DNA of 64,000 nt from Thaumatotibia leucotreta (GCA_025490895.1 JALPQI010030797.1:1-64000), one strand, 5' to 3'. Counted from the stretch's first letter, positions 43,068 through 55,135 are shown. Numbers and translations are program-made. Notes: generated from the letters alone by a model not told the origin.

Positions 43068-43640
43068 AGGGTGTCCCATAAATAATGGATCACCCTGACA
43101 CCCGAGGTAGGTCAAATAAAAAACTTACGTCAAAAAACTTATGTCAAATGCGAAAGAAACTCGGATTAATTTAAAATAAATAATAAGCAATAACAATTAT
43201 TTGGCTTTTAGTCGTATGCCATGAAAAAAAATACTAGCCAAATAATTGTTATTGCTCATTTTTTTTTGCAAATTAATAGAGTTTCTTTCGCATTTAACAT
43301 AAGTTTTTAATAAAATATCACTTGTTTTATAAAATTTAACTATTTCTGATAAAGTTATGAAGAAAAATTAATAGCACAAAAGCTATTCAAGCAAATTATA
43401 GTACTTAACGTGTAAAAAAGAGGGCAAGTTTGAAAAAAAACGTAAAATTGGCTATTCAAGCAAATTATAGTACTTAACGTGTAAAAAAGAGGACAAGTTT
43501 AAAAAAAAAACGTAAAATTGGCAATATCTCGAAAACCGTCCAACTTTTACTAAGGTCATGTTTTATGTTGGGTAGGTACCTCTTGGGTCGACCTACCTCG
43601 GGTGTGAGGGTGGTCCATTATTTATGGGACACCCTGTATA
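43068..43640. repeat. Terminal-inverted-repeat element, ACAGGGTGTCCCATAAATAA ends
   Basis: Inverse end TTATTTATGGGACACCCTGT. It has a nested hairpin at 43150-43310 and an internal 68-bp duplication (GCTATTCAAGCAAATTATAG at 43383 and 43451). Confidence 0.88.
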
Positions 43641-43649
43641 TATATATAG

Positions 43650-44150
43650 CGGTCTGTATATAGCGGTGTAGGCAAAGCTCCATAGGTCTCAAACATCTAT
43701 TTCTTACGCGTCAACTAGGAGCAATTGGACTTCATGCAAAATAAACGACACTGACAATGTCAACGTCACTGACAACTTTGTTAGGGTCGTAGGACTTTGT
43801 ATCGTAACTTTACATAAAAATATTGATTGTGTAGGATAATAAACTATTATCAATGTAGATTTATAGCTATTTAAAAATTAAAGTACCTAATCAATGGCTA
43901 CCTACTTTAAATTAACAACATTAAAATACTATCCACATATTGATCTTGAAAGTTAGTTAAATACTATAAATATTTGTTAAAAACGAAATCAAATAAACGT
44001 CAATCGTAACATATTCTTAACAATTAATATTTTTATGTAACGTTACAACTTCCAAGTGCTTTCTTGTTATGCGTAAAGAAATGAATAAATATTTGAGACG
44101 CGTGAAGCTTTGCCTGCACCGCTATATACAGATATATCAAGATTTGGTAT
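43650..44150. repeat. Terminal-inverted-repeat element
   Basis: TATAGCGGTGTAGGCAAAGC and GCTTTGCCTGCACCGCTATA, with inner arms ACTTTACATAAAAATATTGA and its inverse. Confidence 0.8.
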
Positions 44151-44244
44151 ACAAGACATGTCTCCGTGGCCTGTTTACTATACTAATACTAACAGTGTGC
44201 AGCAACTTACAACAAATTACCTTTACAGACTTATATAAAAACGA

Positions 44245-44395
44245 TCACACATATTGAACATATTCAGCGCCAGTCGCTACGCCGCTACACGCGTAGTCGA
44301 TACCCGTGGGTTTGTGTAGAGGATATGTAGCGGAAAGCGACTACGAACATTGAACTCCCTAGTGGCGTTCTTGGCGCTGAATGTGTTAAGCACTA
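44245..44395. repeat. Small palindrome
   Basis: ACATATTCAGCGCCAGTCGC and the inverse of GGCGCTGAATGTGTT. Confidence 0.7.
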
Positions 44396-44574
44396 TTATA
44401 GTTACATTGCCTCAACTAACAATATTAAAAAGTGAGAGAAAAATATATACAATGCTCATTAGAAAATTGTGTTTATTCAAACTAAAAAAAAGAAGAAATA
44501 CGTATGCCAACAACACATTAAAAAGTCATCTAAGCGCAGGTGGTTTATCTCTACCAATGCTGCTATAAATCTCT

Positions 44575-44735
44575 TTATCTTGCTAGTCTTCGTGATCGTC
44601 AGGATGGCGGGTGCACATCAACAAATGGAGCTGATTTCACGCACATTTGGCACATTGCTAGCACTAAGTCCTAAAGTATACCGCAGCTCCATTTGTTGAT
44701 GTACATCCGCCATCCTGACGAATGACGATCACCTA
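44575..44735. repeat. Palindromic MITE
   Basis: GTGATCGTCAGGATGGCGGG...CAACAAATGGAGCTG and its complement. Confidence 0.85.
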
Positions 44736-44864
44736 ATCTTCTACTTGTGTTTAACAGTTTAATACGGTTAACTAATCATTTAATACGATCACTTCTGGGC
44801 CGTGGACGTTAGACACGTCCGAAACCTCAAGGTAAAGGAATTGCTTCCTTAAACCTTATTCACG

Positions 44865-45715
44865 TGTGGTACTATACAGCACGTCCACGTATAAGTTTAT
44901 TGTTTCTTTTGTGGTACATATTCATGAAAAGAAATGTACTTCTATGTACTTATGTTTAAAAAAATGTACCTGCACGGTTTTGGCATAGCGAGATACAGGT
45001 CGTGGTAATGCTGAGTAGGTACTCCCTGGTAGCGATGTAGGTAACGAATACTCGCATTCGCGAATATTCGCATGTTTTAAAATATTCGCATTCGTATTCG
45101 CATTCGCAAAAAATTGACGCGAATATTGCGAATATGTTTATCTAATTATTTCATTCACTTAATGCAGGAAGTACTACATTCTAAGTTGACCTTAATACCT
45201 ACATGTCTAGGTAAACAAAAACATGTGACTCTAAAAATTATACATTTAAACTGAACGATGAATAAAATGTTATATTTCAGTAAATGCCTTTGGTGTATAT
45301 GTATGTATAATACCCAATATTCGCATTCGCGAATATGATTCGCGAATATTCCAAAACCGATATTCGTTACATCGCTACTCCCTGGCACGACCACACCATA
45401 TTTATGGGTAAATCAATGGTCAAATGAATACAAAACAAATGTACTCAAATTGTACTATCTAAAAGCACATCAAAATGCCCAAAACCACTCTCACATTTTG
45501 TATTCATTTGACCATTAATTTACCCATAAATATGGTGTGGTCGTGCCAGGGAGTACCTACTCAGCACAACCACGACCTGTATCTCGCTATGCCAAAACCG
45601 TGCAGGTACATTTTTAAAAAACATAAGTACATAAAAGTACATTTCTTTTCATGAATATGTACCGCAAAAGAAACAATAAACTCATACGTGGACGTGCTGT
45701 ATAGTACCACACCTT
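44865..45715. repeat. Large palindrome with nested hAT-like MITE
   Basis: Arms run from TGTGGTACTATACAGCACGT to TGGTCAAATGAATAC and back to the inverse ending at 45712. The left arm is broken by the 45030-45377 insertion. Confidence 0.88.
45030..45377. mobile_element. Non-autonomous hAT-like MITE, 8-bp target duplication
   Basis: Ends TAGCGATGTA and TACATCGCTA; perfect duplication CTCCCTGG at 45022-45029 and 45378-45385. The interior is rich in GCGAATATTCGC words. No ORF. Confidence 0.9.
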
Positions 45716-46430
45716 ATTCAGAGACCGGCCTGACCGGAAAATTAGGTACGGTCGATTTCTTATCCTATTGCACATATACGAGTACAGTACATACACAGCA
45801 CAGTACGAGCTTATGGAAATGAACTTTTGGGCTCCGAGTGTAAGTTTGTTTTAAAGGCAAAGGTATGTATATGTACTGTAAGGGTTCTCACCCTTCCTTA
45901 CAACAATGAAGTTATAAAAGCAACAGTATTGTATTAGTACTAAGGTTCATATGAACGCTGTGTATTTCCGCCTAAATAGGTGTGGTATATAGTCCTACAT
46001 TACCAAAACAATTCATGTTGAATGTTGAATGAGCTGGTACACAGATTTGAACCATACTACTATCACAATACAGTTGCTTTTAAAACTACACCCCATACAG
46101 TAGCTGACCACGGCATAAAAAAATAGTGATAAACCTTGGCCAATCAGCTAAAGAATTAGTAATGTAATCAGTACTTTCGTGTTTGGTTGTAAATTTTGAT
46201 AAAGCATAATTTGAAGAAGAAACCAACCGTAAATCGGTAAATACAATCACGATAAATACAATCACGTCCGGTTGAAATAATGTCTTATCCCTTTAACCGC
46301 TGTATGTCAAAACAGTAATCCTAAATTTGAACTTGGACATTAAGTTAAGGTGTAATTTACATTGCGATGTTGTATTTTATATATATCCGACAACAGCGGT
46401 TAAAAGTTTACAACACCGGCGTATATATGA
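45716..46430. other. Intergenic, one small palindrome
   Basis: TTTAACCGCTGTATGTCAAA at 46291 and its rough inverse at about 46390-46405 suggest a MITE. Otherwise nothing recognised. Confidence 0.5.
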
Positions 46431-48104
46431 CTACTCTATATTCTGTCGTTTAAGTCTAGTTGTAGCATGCTGAATCCAGCACATTGTGTGCCTTTCAAAA
46501 CTTTCGTCTGTCATATTCGGGAAGCTCTCCTTTACTGCAACTGAAACAAATGATACAAAAGGTTAGTTTATAGAGTAAAAAAATGTTTACATAAATATAT
46601 TTTCCAATAATAAGTAACGTAACATGTTTGTGTAGACTCCATAGTAAATTTTATTCGTTTTCCTCAAAATCTAATACATAAACAGAAAAAATGAGCTTTT
46701 ATTACAAACAAGTGATATATTCGTATTTTTTACTGTCAAACTGTATAAAAAAATATATAAAAAACTTACGTTTTAGTCATAGTCATAAACAGAGTGGACA
46801 ATTTGAAGTTATTTTTCTTGCCAGTCCAGGAACAAAATTGTGCGAGATAATTTGAAAAATCTTTTCTAAGTAACGTTTCACACAATCTCTTTCTTTATTT
46901 CCACCAGTGAATCGAAGAAAGTCAAACTGCAACAAAATCAATATGATGAACATGAGTTCTTTGATACAAAATCTCCATTGATATCGCCTTTTTGTTTCTA
47001 TTGTACCCATTTCATTAAATCTCTTGAATGATTAAAACAAAAAAAATGGTTGGTTGGTAGGTTGATAGCTAAAATTATACTTATGATGAAATGTATGAAT
47101 AAATGTATATGGGCTGACATTTTAGGGTAATTAATATTCAACATCGTGGCACTCTAAATTATAATTTAATTTCGTAAAAACTAAGCCATGGAACCCATCC
47201 TGTAAATTGTCACTTACGATGACGTATATTATTGAAATTTTAAAAATATCTGCTTTTGTATGCATAAGGTATAACAAAAATTACTTATAAAGCTGAAGAT
47301 GCCATGCCAATTGATTCTTAATATTTTCATCAGTCAAACTTGCTTCAAATGTCTTGGAGTTGTATTAATTAACTCTATCAGAGGCAAATTTGGCAAATTT
47401 TTCTTCATCTCTGACTGATGCCCCATTTGCAATAACTGTTCAATCTTGCGAACTCGATGCATTGTATATGTTACTAAAGCCTTTATTTCTTTTAATTCGG
47501 ACATTAAATCGCCTGCAACAAGAAATAAACACTCAATAAAGATACAGAGTAATGAAAAGTGAAGCTTAGTCTAGTATTCTTGTGGGATGTGTCTGATGGA
47601 TATTTCAATTAAATATATTTTTCACTTCTCATGCTCAAAAAGTGCACCTTTATGTCGTGCGTACAGTTATGACCTATAGTATAAGTTAGATTGCATAAAT
47701 GCATACCCTTATGAATTGGATGAGGAGTTGGTGGCGGAGATGTAGAATCGTCCCCGTATCGTCTGTTCATTGTTATCTTTCTCTTTAAAGTTGGCTCTTC
47801 GAATTCCGAAGAACTGCACAGCTTGGATTTTTCTACTGCAGTAGCTTCTTTCAGGGAAGCTGAGAACAACAGTTAAAAACTTTAGGGTCTGATTTTATCA
47901 ATAAATAAGATTTGTTCTTAAAATAGTATAATATACTATCTGTCAGATTTGTTTCTAAAAAAGTAGATATGTCACATAATTTAGTAAATATAAAGTCAAG
48001 TACGTACTACGTACATACGTAATTAATTACTCGGAAATAATATCAATCATCAAATAATTGTACTGGGGGTCAAAATAATATAAGTCTCAATTACATAAAA
48101 CTAA

Positions 48105-48336
48105 GGCCGTGGGTTTTCTGGCCGGCGACCGGCGACTGACGCGTGTCCGCCGCCGACGACGTTCGAATGTTTTGTTCGCGAATGTTTGAGGATGGTTTCT
48201 CTGACACGTCGTCGGTTACCCGCTGCCGGCGACGTTTCAGAGAAACCAACCTCAAACATTCGCGAACAAAACATTCGAACGTCGTCGGCGGCGGACACGC
48301 GTCAGTCGCCGGTCGTCGGCCAGAAAACCCACGGCC
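48105..48336. mobile_element. Harbinger-like MITE, TAA target duplication
   Basis: GGCCGTGGGTTTTCTGGCCG and its complement form a nearly perfect 232-bp palindrome (arms of about 95 bp) flanked by TAA at 48102-48104 and 48337-48339. It lies in intron 1 of the DUF4806-like gene. Confidence 0.88.
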
Positions 48337-48444
48337 TAAGACACAGACAGATCCCCTCCTACATAACTATCATCATAACAGAAAAATTTACTTTGTCTGT
48401 ACCAAGTCTATAAATAAATAAGACCCACCTCTGGTAAAGTGGTC

Positions 48445-48735
48445 GGAGGGTCATAAGACTCATAAGCAATGATCGGATTAGGATGTGCAAAATTTTAACA
48501 AAACTTGGCAAGTGGACTTGCATTATAAAGCGTTTACAGTCATGACAATATTAATATCCTTACAGTAATTTTGAGATTCCAAAATATAATTAAATTTAAC
48601 ACTGATCTGCCAATAATATACATATTTTTAATTTATGTGTCTTAAAGTTTTGCACCCAATACAACCCACTTGGCAAGTTTTGTTCAAGTTTTGCACACCT
48701 AATCCGATCATTGGTCATAAGACTCATAAGGTACT
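48445..48735. repeat. Palindromic element in DUF4806-like intron 1
   Basis: GGGTCATAAGACTCATAAGC, ATGATCGGATTAGG(A/T)GTGCAAA and ACTTGGCAAGT recur inverted at 48640-48735. Confidence 0.8.
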
Positions 48736-49048
48736 TACCTAACATACTTATACTCCGAGGGTCACAGGTAACTAACAAACCTACCCTATACCTATACATT
48801 AAATAAATACAATAAATCAATATTTTAGGACAATTTTATACATATTGACCTAGTGCCACAGTAAGCTTAAGGCTTGTATTATGGGTACTAGGCTTCGTTA
48901 TACAGATACATATAAATAAGAAATGGCCATGACTCGGGAACCAACTTATGTTTATCACATAAATGTCCCTTACCAGGACTTGAACCCGGGACCTGTAGCT
49001 TTGTAGGCAACACAGATTTCTATAAAAGGTACACATAAGGCACAATAC

Positions 49049-49383
49049 AGGGGTGGAAAAAGATTATGGGTCAGTGAGGGCAGCTACCAGATCCGGTGTA
49101 GCTACGCGAAAATGGTCTTAGGAGACTTTCCCGCGATTTCCAATTAAAGAAGATTGGCGTTTTCAGATTTTGGTAAAAGTATACAGGGTGCGAGAAAATG
49201 GTCAATTTTGACAAACTTTTTTTATGCCAATTGACCCTGAACAGAAACAGGATGTTTTTTTAAATCTGTAAACGCCATTCTTCATCAATTTAAAATTGAG
49301 GAAAGGTCTCCTAAGACCATTTTCGCGTAGCTACACCGGATCTGGTAGCTTGCCCTCACCAAAATCATTTTCCACCCTGTATA
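49049..49383. repeat. Palindromic element in DUF4806-like intron 1
   Basis: CAGGGGTGGAAAAAGATTAT, CCAGATCCGGTGTAGCTACG and CTTAGGAGACTTTCC with the inverse order at 49300-49383. Confidence 0.85.
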
Positions 49384-49602
49384 TCTGTAAACATTTGGTT
49401 GAAATCTTTGAGGCCCACTCACCAAGTCCTGTAATAAATATAAAAATAACAAAAAATATAAAGTCTTACCATAATATCCCACTACTTTTCCAAGTGTGTA
49501 TTTTTTCCAGTCATTTTCTGGCTTCATTCGAAAATTTATGGCTTTTCGTTCAATGCTTTGCTTTTTGGCCACATGCAGATTTAATAATTTCGATCGATCC
49601 AT

Positions 49603-50204
49603 TCTTTAGGAACTGCTGATACATATTCAGTATTTTCGCATATTATGAATATGACCACTGATTAATCAAGCTGAAATGTATAAGAAACCAAGTTAGTTAT
49701 TCTGTACTTGTTTGACTTTCTGTATTTAACATGTTTGACATTTGACATTGGACTTTGACTAAGTAATAATAATAACTAATAACCCAAGAATTATCGAAGA
49801 GGCTAAGGGCGGGCTGCACCATGCCCACTTAGCTAACTGGTAATGAAAATATGTATAACACTAAATATACAATATTTTCTTATTTAGTTTAGTTTAGATG
49901 TTACTGTTAAATAGTTTCACATTTAGATAGATTGTTACCTATATGTTTTTAATAAATAAATACTTAACCGGGATGAAGTTAGAAATTACAAATTTCCTCC
50001 CTCAACCTTCTTTCGGGGAAGTGGCGACCCGATCAACGACGCCACCGTGTGCAGACAATTAAAGTGAGCATAACAGTACAAGCCATCTGGCAGACAATAT
50101 AATTTAAATACTATGAATGCTGACCATATTTAGTTCCATGAGAATTTATATTCGTACTTGCTCGTTACATAATGACATCTATCACAAGAAAAATATTATA
50201 GAAG
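49603..50204. other. Flank of the DUF4806-like gene with a possible LTR end
   Basis: 50000-50035 has CTTCTTTCGGGGAAGTGGCG followed by ACCCGATCAACG, like a retroelement LTR end plus primer site. AATAAATAAATA at 49951 is AT-rich filler. No gene seen. Confidence 0.3.
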
Positions 50205-50696
50205 GGTCTTTCTCTACTAATTGGAAAACCGCTGTCCTAGGCACATTCTAGCAAAATTATATGAAATAATATAGTTTATGGGTAAGTAGGTTTTTGCCAA
50301 TTGTTAACTCAATAATTATTATATTTTTTCTAACACACTCAAAAACAGTCCCCTGGCGTGTCCCGAATACAAAATTCGAGCTATACAACAAATTATTGGC
50401 TATTTGTTGCAATTTGGTAAGACCGTATTATATTCATAATTTTTATTTCATTGTTTTTAGATTTTATTCTGACATAATTAAAAAACTGTCCCTTAGCTTC
50501 AAAAACAGTCCTCTGTAGCGAATTAAAAAAATAATATAACATTTTGTAAACATTTACTGCGTTAATAGATGTTGCAGAGAGCGAAAACAATATCAATATC
50601 ATAAAGCAAACCGACTAACCTCTTTTGATTTGAATTAATTGGAAGATAAACTTGCAGAGGGCTGTTTGAATTTGCCAGTTAGTAGAGAAATGCCCA
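50205..50696. repeat. Terminal-inverted-repeat element
   Basis: GGGTCTTTCTCTACTAATTG and the inverse of CCAGTTAGTAGAGAAATGCCC. Confidence 0.75.
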
Positions 50697-51084
50697 GAAA
50701 TAGAAAAAACTAACACAGAAAAATCTAAATACAAAATTAAAGTTCTTAGGTGTAAAGGACTCTAAGTGTCGACATAATATAAATTAAAATAGGAAGAAAA
50801 AAAAAGATAATCTCGGAGATGTATAAAGTCTCTGTAAAGTATATCCGAAAATATTGACTTTAGAAAAAATAATCTTTCAAGAACCTTATTCTTTTTAAGA
50901 GAGCTATTAAATGATACCCCACACTATAAGATTACATCAAGTAAAAAAATCATCCCCACTTCACTAGTTGGGAAGGTACCCGAAAAAAAAAATTATCAAG
51001 TTTTTTTTTCGGGTACAATATTATTATTTATACCTGTACCAAATTGCAGATTTCTAGTATTAACGGCCACTGAGCTATGCTGCG

Positions 51085-51600
51085 GACAGACGGACATGGC
51101 GAACTATAAGGGTTCCGTTTTTGCCATTTTGCCCACGGAACCCTAAAAAGTACCGAAAAAGCTGGTGGAGGTCTTCTCCGGATCTACGTGTATACCACCT
51201 GGTACGATGACGTGGCCGAGAAACTTTCGTTCGAGTTTTCGGTGACTTTCGCACCCGTAGTAACGCACGCACCGGTGGTACCGCCGCGCTCGATCGGTTC
51301 CCGGAACTCGCTCGCGCGCGAACGCGACACTTTATTATGACTAGGTGCTGCCGAATTCCAATTTGCCAAATTATTATTAGTACTTAGTCCTATATCCATG
51401 TACTTAGTGTAGGTACTTACTTTTAAATCAGAAATCGAATCTTCGATGGCCCTCGCTTTTTCAACAAAACATTCAATATCATTAATGCTATCTCTTGGTA
51501 AACGTTTACGCACTCGTCCACTAAATAATACGTAAATCATGTCTATCGGCTCTTTCGCAGTCTTTTTGCTCCGCGGCAAAGATTTCCCGCAAGATATTGT
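51085..51600 (-). mobile_element. Ty3/gypsy remnants (Gag-like piece and RT piece)
   Basis: Minus strand 51579-51184 encodes EPIDMIYVLFSGRVRKRLPR, like a Gag C-terminal helix. In another frame 51140-51235 encodes RKFLGHVIVPGGIHVDPEK, which is the FLGHVVS-x-GI-x-x-DPEK thumb motif of gypsy reverse transcriptase. A common lepidopteran tail (AGGGTTCCGTGGGCAAAATG, minus) follows at about 51105-51145. The two pieces are not normally adjacent. Confidence 0.5.
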
Positions 51601-52140
51601 GTGACGGTAGCTGCCCGGGGGTACATGGCGCGCAGCTGCTCCACGGCGTCCGTTCAGCTGTGGGCGCCGGCGCGGGCGGCGTCGTCCTCCACCTCCAGCA
51701 GGCTACGCAGTACGCAGCGCGTGCTCGTGGCGAATCTCATCGTTTCTTCGAGTCCGCATGTGTAGATCTCCTAATCCTAAGTCACTTCACAGCTTCTTAC
51801 TTTTCGTGATTTTCGCCATTTTGGCGCGAACTAGTATGACGTAGCGCAGAGCACCGCCAGCACCGGCCGGCACGGCACTCGCGGCAATAGATTATTACTT
51901 CGTGGAATTCGAAGCCACTAGCTAGGTGGGCAATGTAATTTGTGGTTAATCGTTTATTACGAGATACACAGTTCAAACACACACTCTGTTGCACAATATT
52001 AATTCAATATAGCTAAATAACATGAGAGACACGGGAGATTCGCAAAAAAAATCGTGGCACTTATGGCGGTTAGCGGACTGACGAGTGACGTACTCCCCGC
52101 GCCCGCGGCGTCCCGACTCCCGGCCGTCCCGCCCAGTGTT
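51600..52140. other. GC-rich patch, possibly a stray exon fragment
   Basis: 51600-51745 is unusually GC-rich. On the minus strand one frame reads RCVLRSLLEVEDDAARAGAH, S, stop, then TDAVEQLRAMYPRAATV. It looks like an exon with one stop codon, similar in composition to the ZSWIM and BBS4 exons, but I do not recognise it. 52090-52140 is another GC-rich stretch without a frame. Confidence 0.35.
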
Positions 52141-52687
52141 GCCAACTCTGAATTTAATTTAAGACAAACTATACCGAAATAGAGCTAAAATAGTGCTAAA
52201 ATCAAATATGAAACTGCTAAATTTAGAGCTAAATAAAAAAGCATGCAATTCAAATGAGTTTAATCATTAATCACCAAATGTTCTGTTTATATAATAGAAA
52301 CAAGACACATTGAATGCAAATTCTTGTAAATGAATGAAAATTACCAAAAGCGCCATACATAGTATAACTCCGTGGCGGTCCCGCTGGTACCATGTCGGGG
52401 TCTGATGATGGGACCTTGGAGACAGGTGACAGGAAACTAGAACTCCTCAACGGCGTGTGTTTCGATGTGCAGATTTGTATAGTCAAATTACTACGAGGAA
52501 GCAATTTCACTAAAAATCAAAAAATAAGTTAAAATTTTACCAAAAAGTAAAACCGACTTCAAACGAAAAACTAAAAAACACAAAAAAAAAACGTATTTTG
52601 ATATAGTATAAATAAGTATTTTATAACTTTGAAGTCGGTGCCATTACGCACTTACGCTCGCCACATATGAGAAATTAGAGAATAAAA

Positions 52688-52893
52688 TAGTACATTTCCT
52701 AACTAGTGCGGGAAAACTTTTTTTCGCCGAGGGTAAAAGTTGGAGCCCGAGTGAAACGAGGGCGAAAATCACCCGAGTTAAGAAAAAAGTTTTTGCACGT
52801 GTAAGGGACGATTTTTTTCGTAACAAGTGCGTCAAAAAGAGAAATTACCGCACGCGAAGCGTGCGCAAAGTTCGTTTTTGCGCACTAGATAGG
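52688..52893. repeat. MITE family F, copy 2
   Basis: About 93% like 26243-26445 by eye, same ends. Confidence 0.88.
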
Positions 52894-53045
52894 AAAAAAA
52901 ACATTATGTAACACCAACATGTCAAAATTGTCCAAAATCTGTATAAACTCTAGACAAATCTGAAGAAGTCGAAAATCTACAACAGCAGATAAATCTGTAT
53001 AACTGGCAACACTGCATCGCGTCTCTAGCCACGCGGCCAGCGACT

Positions 53046-53177
53046 GCGGCCCCTACCCCAAAAAACGAAACTCGTAAATTTCGAGGATTTGTCTCTGTCA
53101 CTCAAACAAAAGCGCCATTAGAGTGAGAGAGACAAATCCTCGAAATTTACGAATTTCGTTTTTTGCGGAAGGGCCGC
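53046..53177. repeat. MITE family C, intact palindromic copy
   Basis: GCGGCCCCTACCCCAAAAAA and TTTTTTGCGGAAGGGCCGC; arms of about 55 bp. Confidence 0.88.
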
Positions 53178-53287
53178 TGTTATTCGCTTCCCGTTATGAG
53201 CTGAGCTTAGACGCGAGTTTGCTTTTAAGCTGGCCAATCGCAGGCGGTATCCGCACGGCGCGAATTTCAAACCAGCCGGCGGTGGCG

Positions 53288-53568
53288 TTATATACAAGGT
53301 GGAATTCGACGAGGGACCTTTACGGAAATGGTAGATAGTTAAGGCTATACTGAACAACTTTTACTATGGGACCAACCCCGAAATCGTATAAAAAAAAAAC
53401 TTATCCATACAAAAAGGTACGGCATGTATACACACAATGTATGAAAGTCATTTTTTTTTTTACGATTTCGGGGTTGGTCCCATAGTAAAAGTTGCTCAGT
53501 ATAGCCTTAACTATCTCCCATTTCCGTAAAGGTCCATCGTCGAATTCCACCTTGTATAAATTAATCGA
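53288..53568. repeat. Palindromic element
   Basis: TATACAAGGTGGAATTCGAC...ACTATGGGACCAACCCCGAA and its complement, centre near 53425. Confidence 0.88.
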
Positions 53569-53644
53569 TTTGGGTCCAGAGTTGGGCATTTCGTAATTCG
53601 TAATCATGGGTACTTATGGGTACCATATTACTCGTAATGTAATA

Positions 53645-54712
53645 TCGTGAAAATCGATATCTGAGGATCCGATAGATTGCTTATAACGAATCCGAAGTCG
53701 AAATTGCGAGAATCGGCGGCCATCTTGGATTTCTTCATTTATGATCCGATCATGATGAAAATCGATATCTGAGTATCCGACAGATTGCTTATAACGAATC
53801 CGAAGTCAAAATTGCGAAAATCGGCGGCCATCTTGGATTTCTTCATTTATGATCTGATCATGATGAAAATCGATATCTGAGGATCCGATAGATTGCTTAT
53901 AACGAATCTGAAGTCAAAATCGCAAGAAGCGGCGGCCATCTTGGATTTCTTCATTTATGATCCGATCATGATGAAAATCGATATCTGAGGATCCGAGAGG
54001 GCGCTTATAACGAATCTGAAGTCAAAATTGCGAGAAGCGGCGGCCATCTTGGAATTCTTCATTTATGATCCGATCATGATGGAAATCGATATCTGAGGAT
54101 CCGAGAGGTCGCTTATAACGAATCTGAAGTCAACATTGCGAGAAGCGGCGGCCATCTTGGATTTCTTCATTTATGATCCGATCATGATGAAAATCGATAT
54201 CTGAGCATCCGAGAGGTCGCTTATAACGAATCTGAAGTCAAAATTGCGAGAAGCCGCAGCCATCTTGGATTTCTTCATTTATGATCCGATCATGATGATA
54301 ATCGGTATCTGAGGATCCGATAGATTGCTTATAACGAATCTGAAGTCAAAATCGCAAGAAGCGGCGGCCATCTTGGATTTCTTCATTTATGATCCGATCA
54401 TGATGAAAATCGATATCTGAGCATCCGAGAGGTCGCTTATAACGAATCTGAAGTCAAAATTGCGAGAAGCCGCAGCCATCTTGGATTTCTTCATTTATGA
54501 TCCGATCATGATGATAATCGGTATCTGAGGATCCGATAGATTGCTTATAACGAATCTGAAGTCAAAATCGCAAGAAGCGGCGGCCATCTTGGATTTCTTC
54601 ATTTATGATCCGATCATGATTAAAATCGATATCTGAGGATCCGAGAGGTCACTTATAACGAATCTGAAGTCAAAATTGCGAGAAGCGGCGGACATCTGGG
54701 ATTTCTTTATTA
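53645..54712. repeat. 108-bp satellite array, ten clear units
   Basis: CATCTTGGATTTCTTCATTT falls at 53721, 53829, 53937, 54045, 54153, 54261, 54369, 54477, 54585 and (degenerate) 54693, exactly 108 bp apart. Each unit has GATCCGATCATGATGAAAAT, CGATATCTGAGGATCCGA and GCTTATAACGAATC. 54160-54375 and 54376-54591 are near-identical two-unit blocks. Decayed units resume at 54900-55135 beyond a MITE. Confidence 0.96.
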
Positions 54713-54717
54713 ATGAT

Positions 54718-54895
54718 ATGTAGCCTTAGTATAAGTTTTATTTGACGTTTACTTTACTATCGCGTAAGCGTATCGAGATGTCAAATTATGATGGTGCAGT
54801 CTACATAAATCATCTGACTACTATCATAATTTGACCTCTCAATACGCTTACGCGATAGTAAAGTAAACGTCAAATAAAACTTATACTACGGGACC
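54718..54895. repeat. Palindromic MITE at the end of the satellite
   Basis: TATAAGTTTTATTTGACGTT...CGCGTAAGCGTAT and its complement; centre CATAAATCATC. Confidence 0.88.
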
Positions 54896-55135
54896 TAAGT
54901 TTATTGATCATGATGAAAGTCGATATTTGAGGCTCGGAGAGGTTGCTTATAACGAATCTGAAGTAAAAACTGCAAGAAATGGCGGCCGTCTTGAATTTCT
55001 ATATTTTGATCCGATTCTGATGAAAATTGATATATGAGGATCCGACTTCGTTATAAGAATTTCTCGGATCCCCAGATATGGTTTATTTATCGCGATCGGC
55101 TGAAAAAAAATAAGATGGCAGCCGTTTTCGCACAT

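Larger units (their letters stand above)
46431..49602 (-). pseudogene. DUF4806-like gene, five exons, apparently broken
   Basis: Exons: 49602-49470 (ATG; MDRSKLLNLHVAKKQSIERK, KPENDWKKYTLGK), 47859-47707 (SLKEATAVEKSKL, TLKRKITMNRRYGDD, PPPTPHPIHK), 47512-47285 (DLMSELKEIKALVTYTMHRV then RKIEQLLQM), 46926-46770 or -46791 (FDFLRFTGGNKERDCVKRYL) and 46540-46431 (AVKESFPNMTDESFERHTMC then WIQHATTRLKRQNIE, stop TAG). The first three exons join in phase. The later ones resemble the DUF4806 domain of insect and transposon-linked proteins of unknown function. Lesions: in exon 3 the frame shifts after NLPNLPLIELINTT, and SKTFEASLTDENIKNQLAWH continues in another frame; exon 3 to 4 phases do not agree; and the only good donor of exon 4 lies past two in-frame TGA codons. 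The domain name rests on memory of the family pattern. Confidence 0.6.

Noticed and set aside
46770..46926. In-frame TGA codons as selenocysteine in the DUF4806-like exon
   Set aside because: No SECIS-like structure was noticed, the family is not a selenoprotein, and other lesions are present.
42270..54712. CRISPR-like regular arrays (98 bp and 108 bp periods)
   Set aside because: The whole unit is repeated, with no variable spacers, and the genome is eukaryotic; these are minisatellite or satellite DNA.
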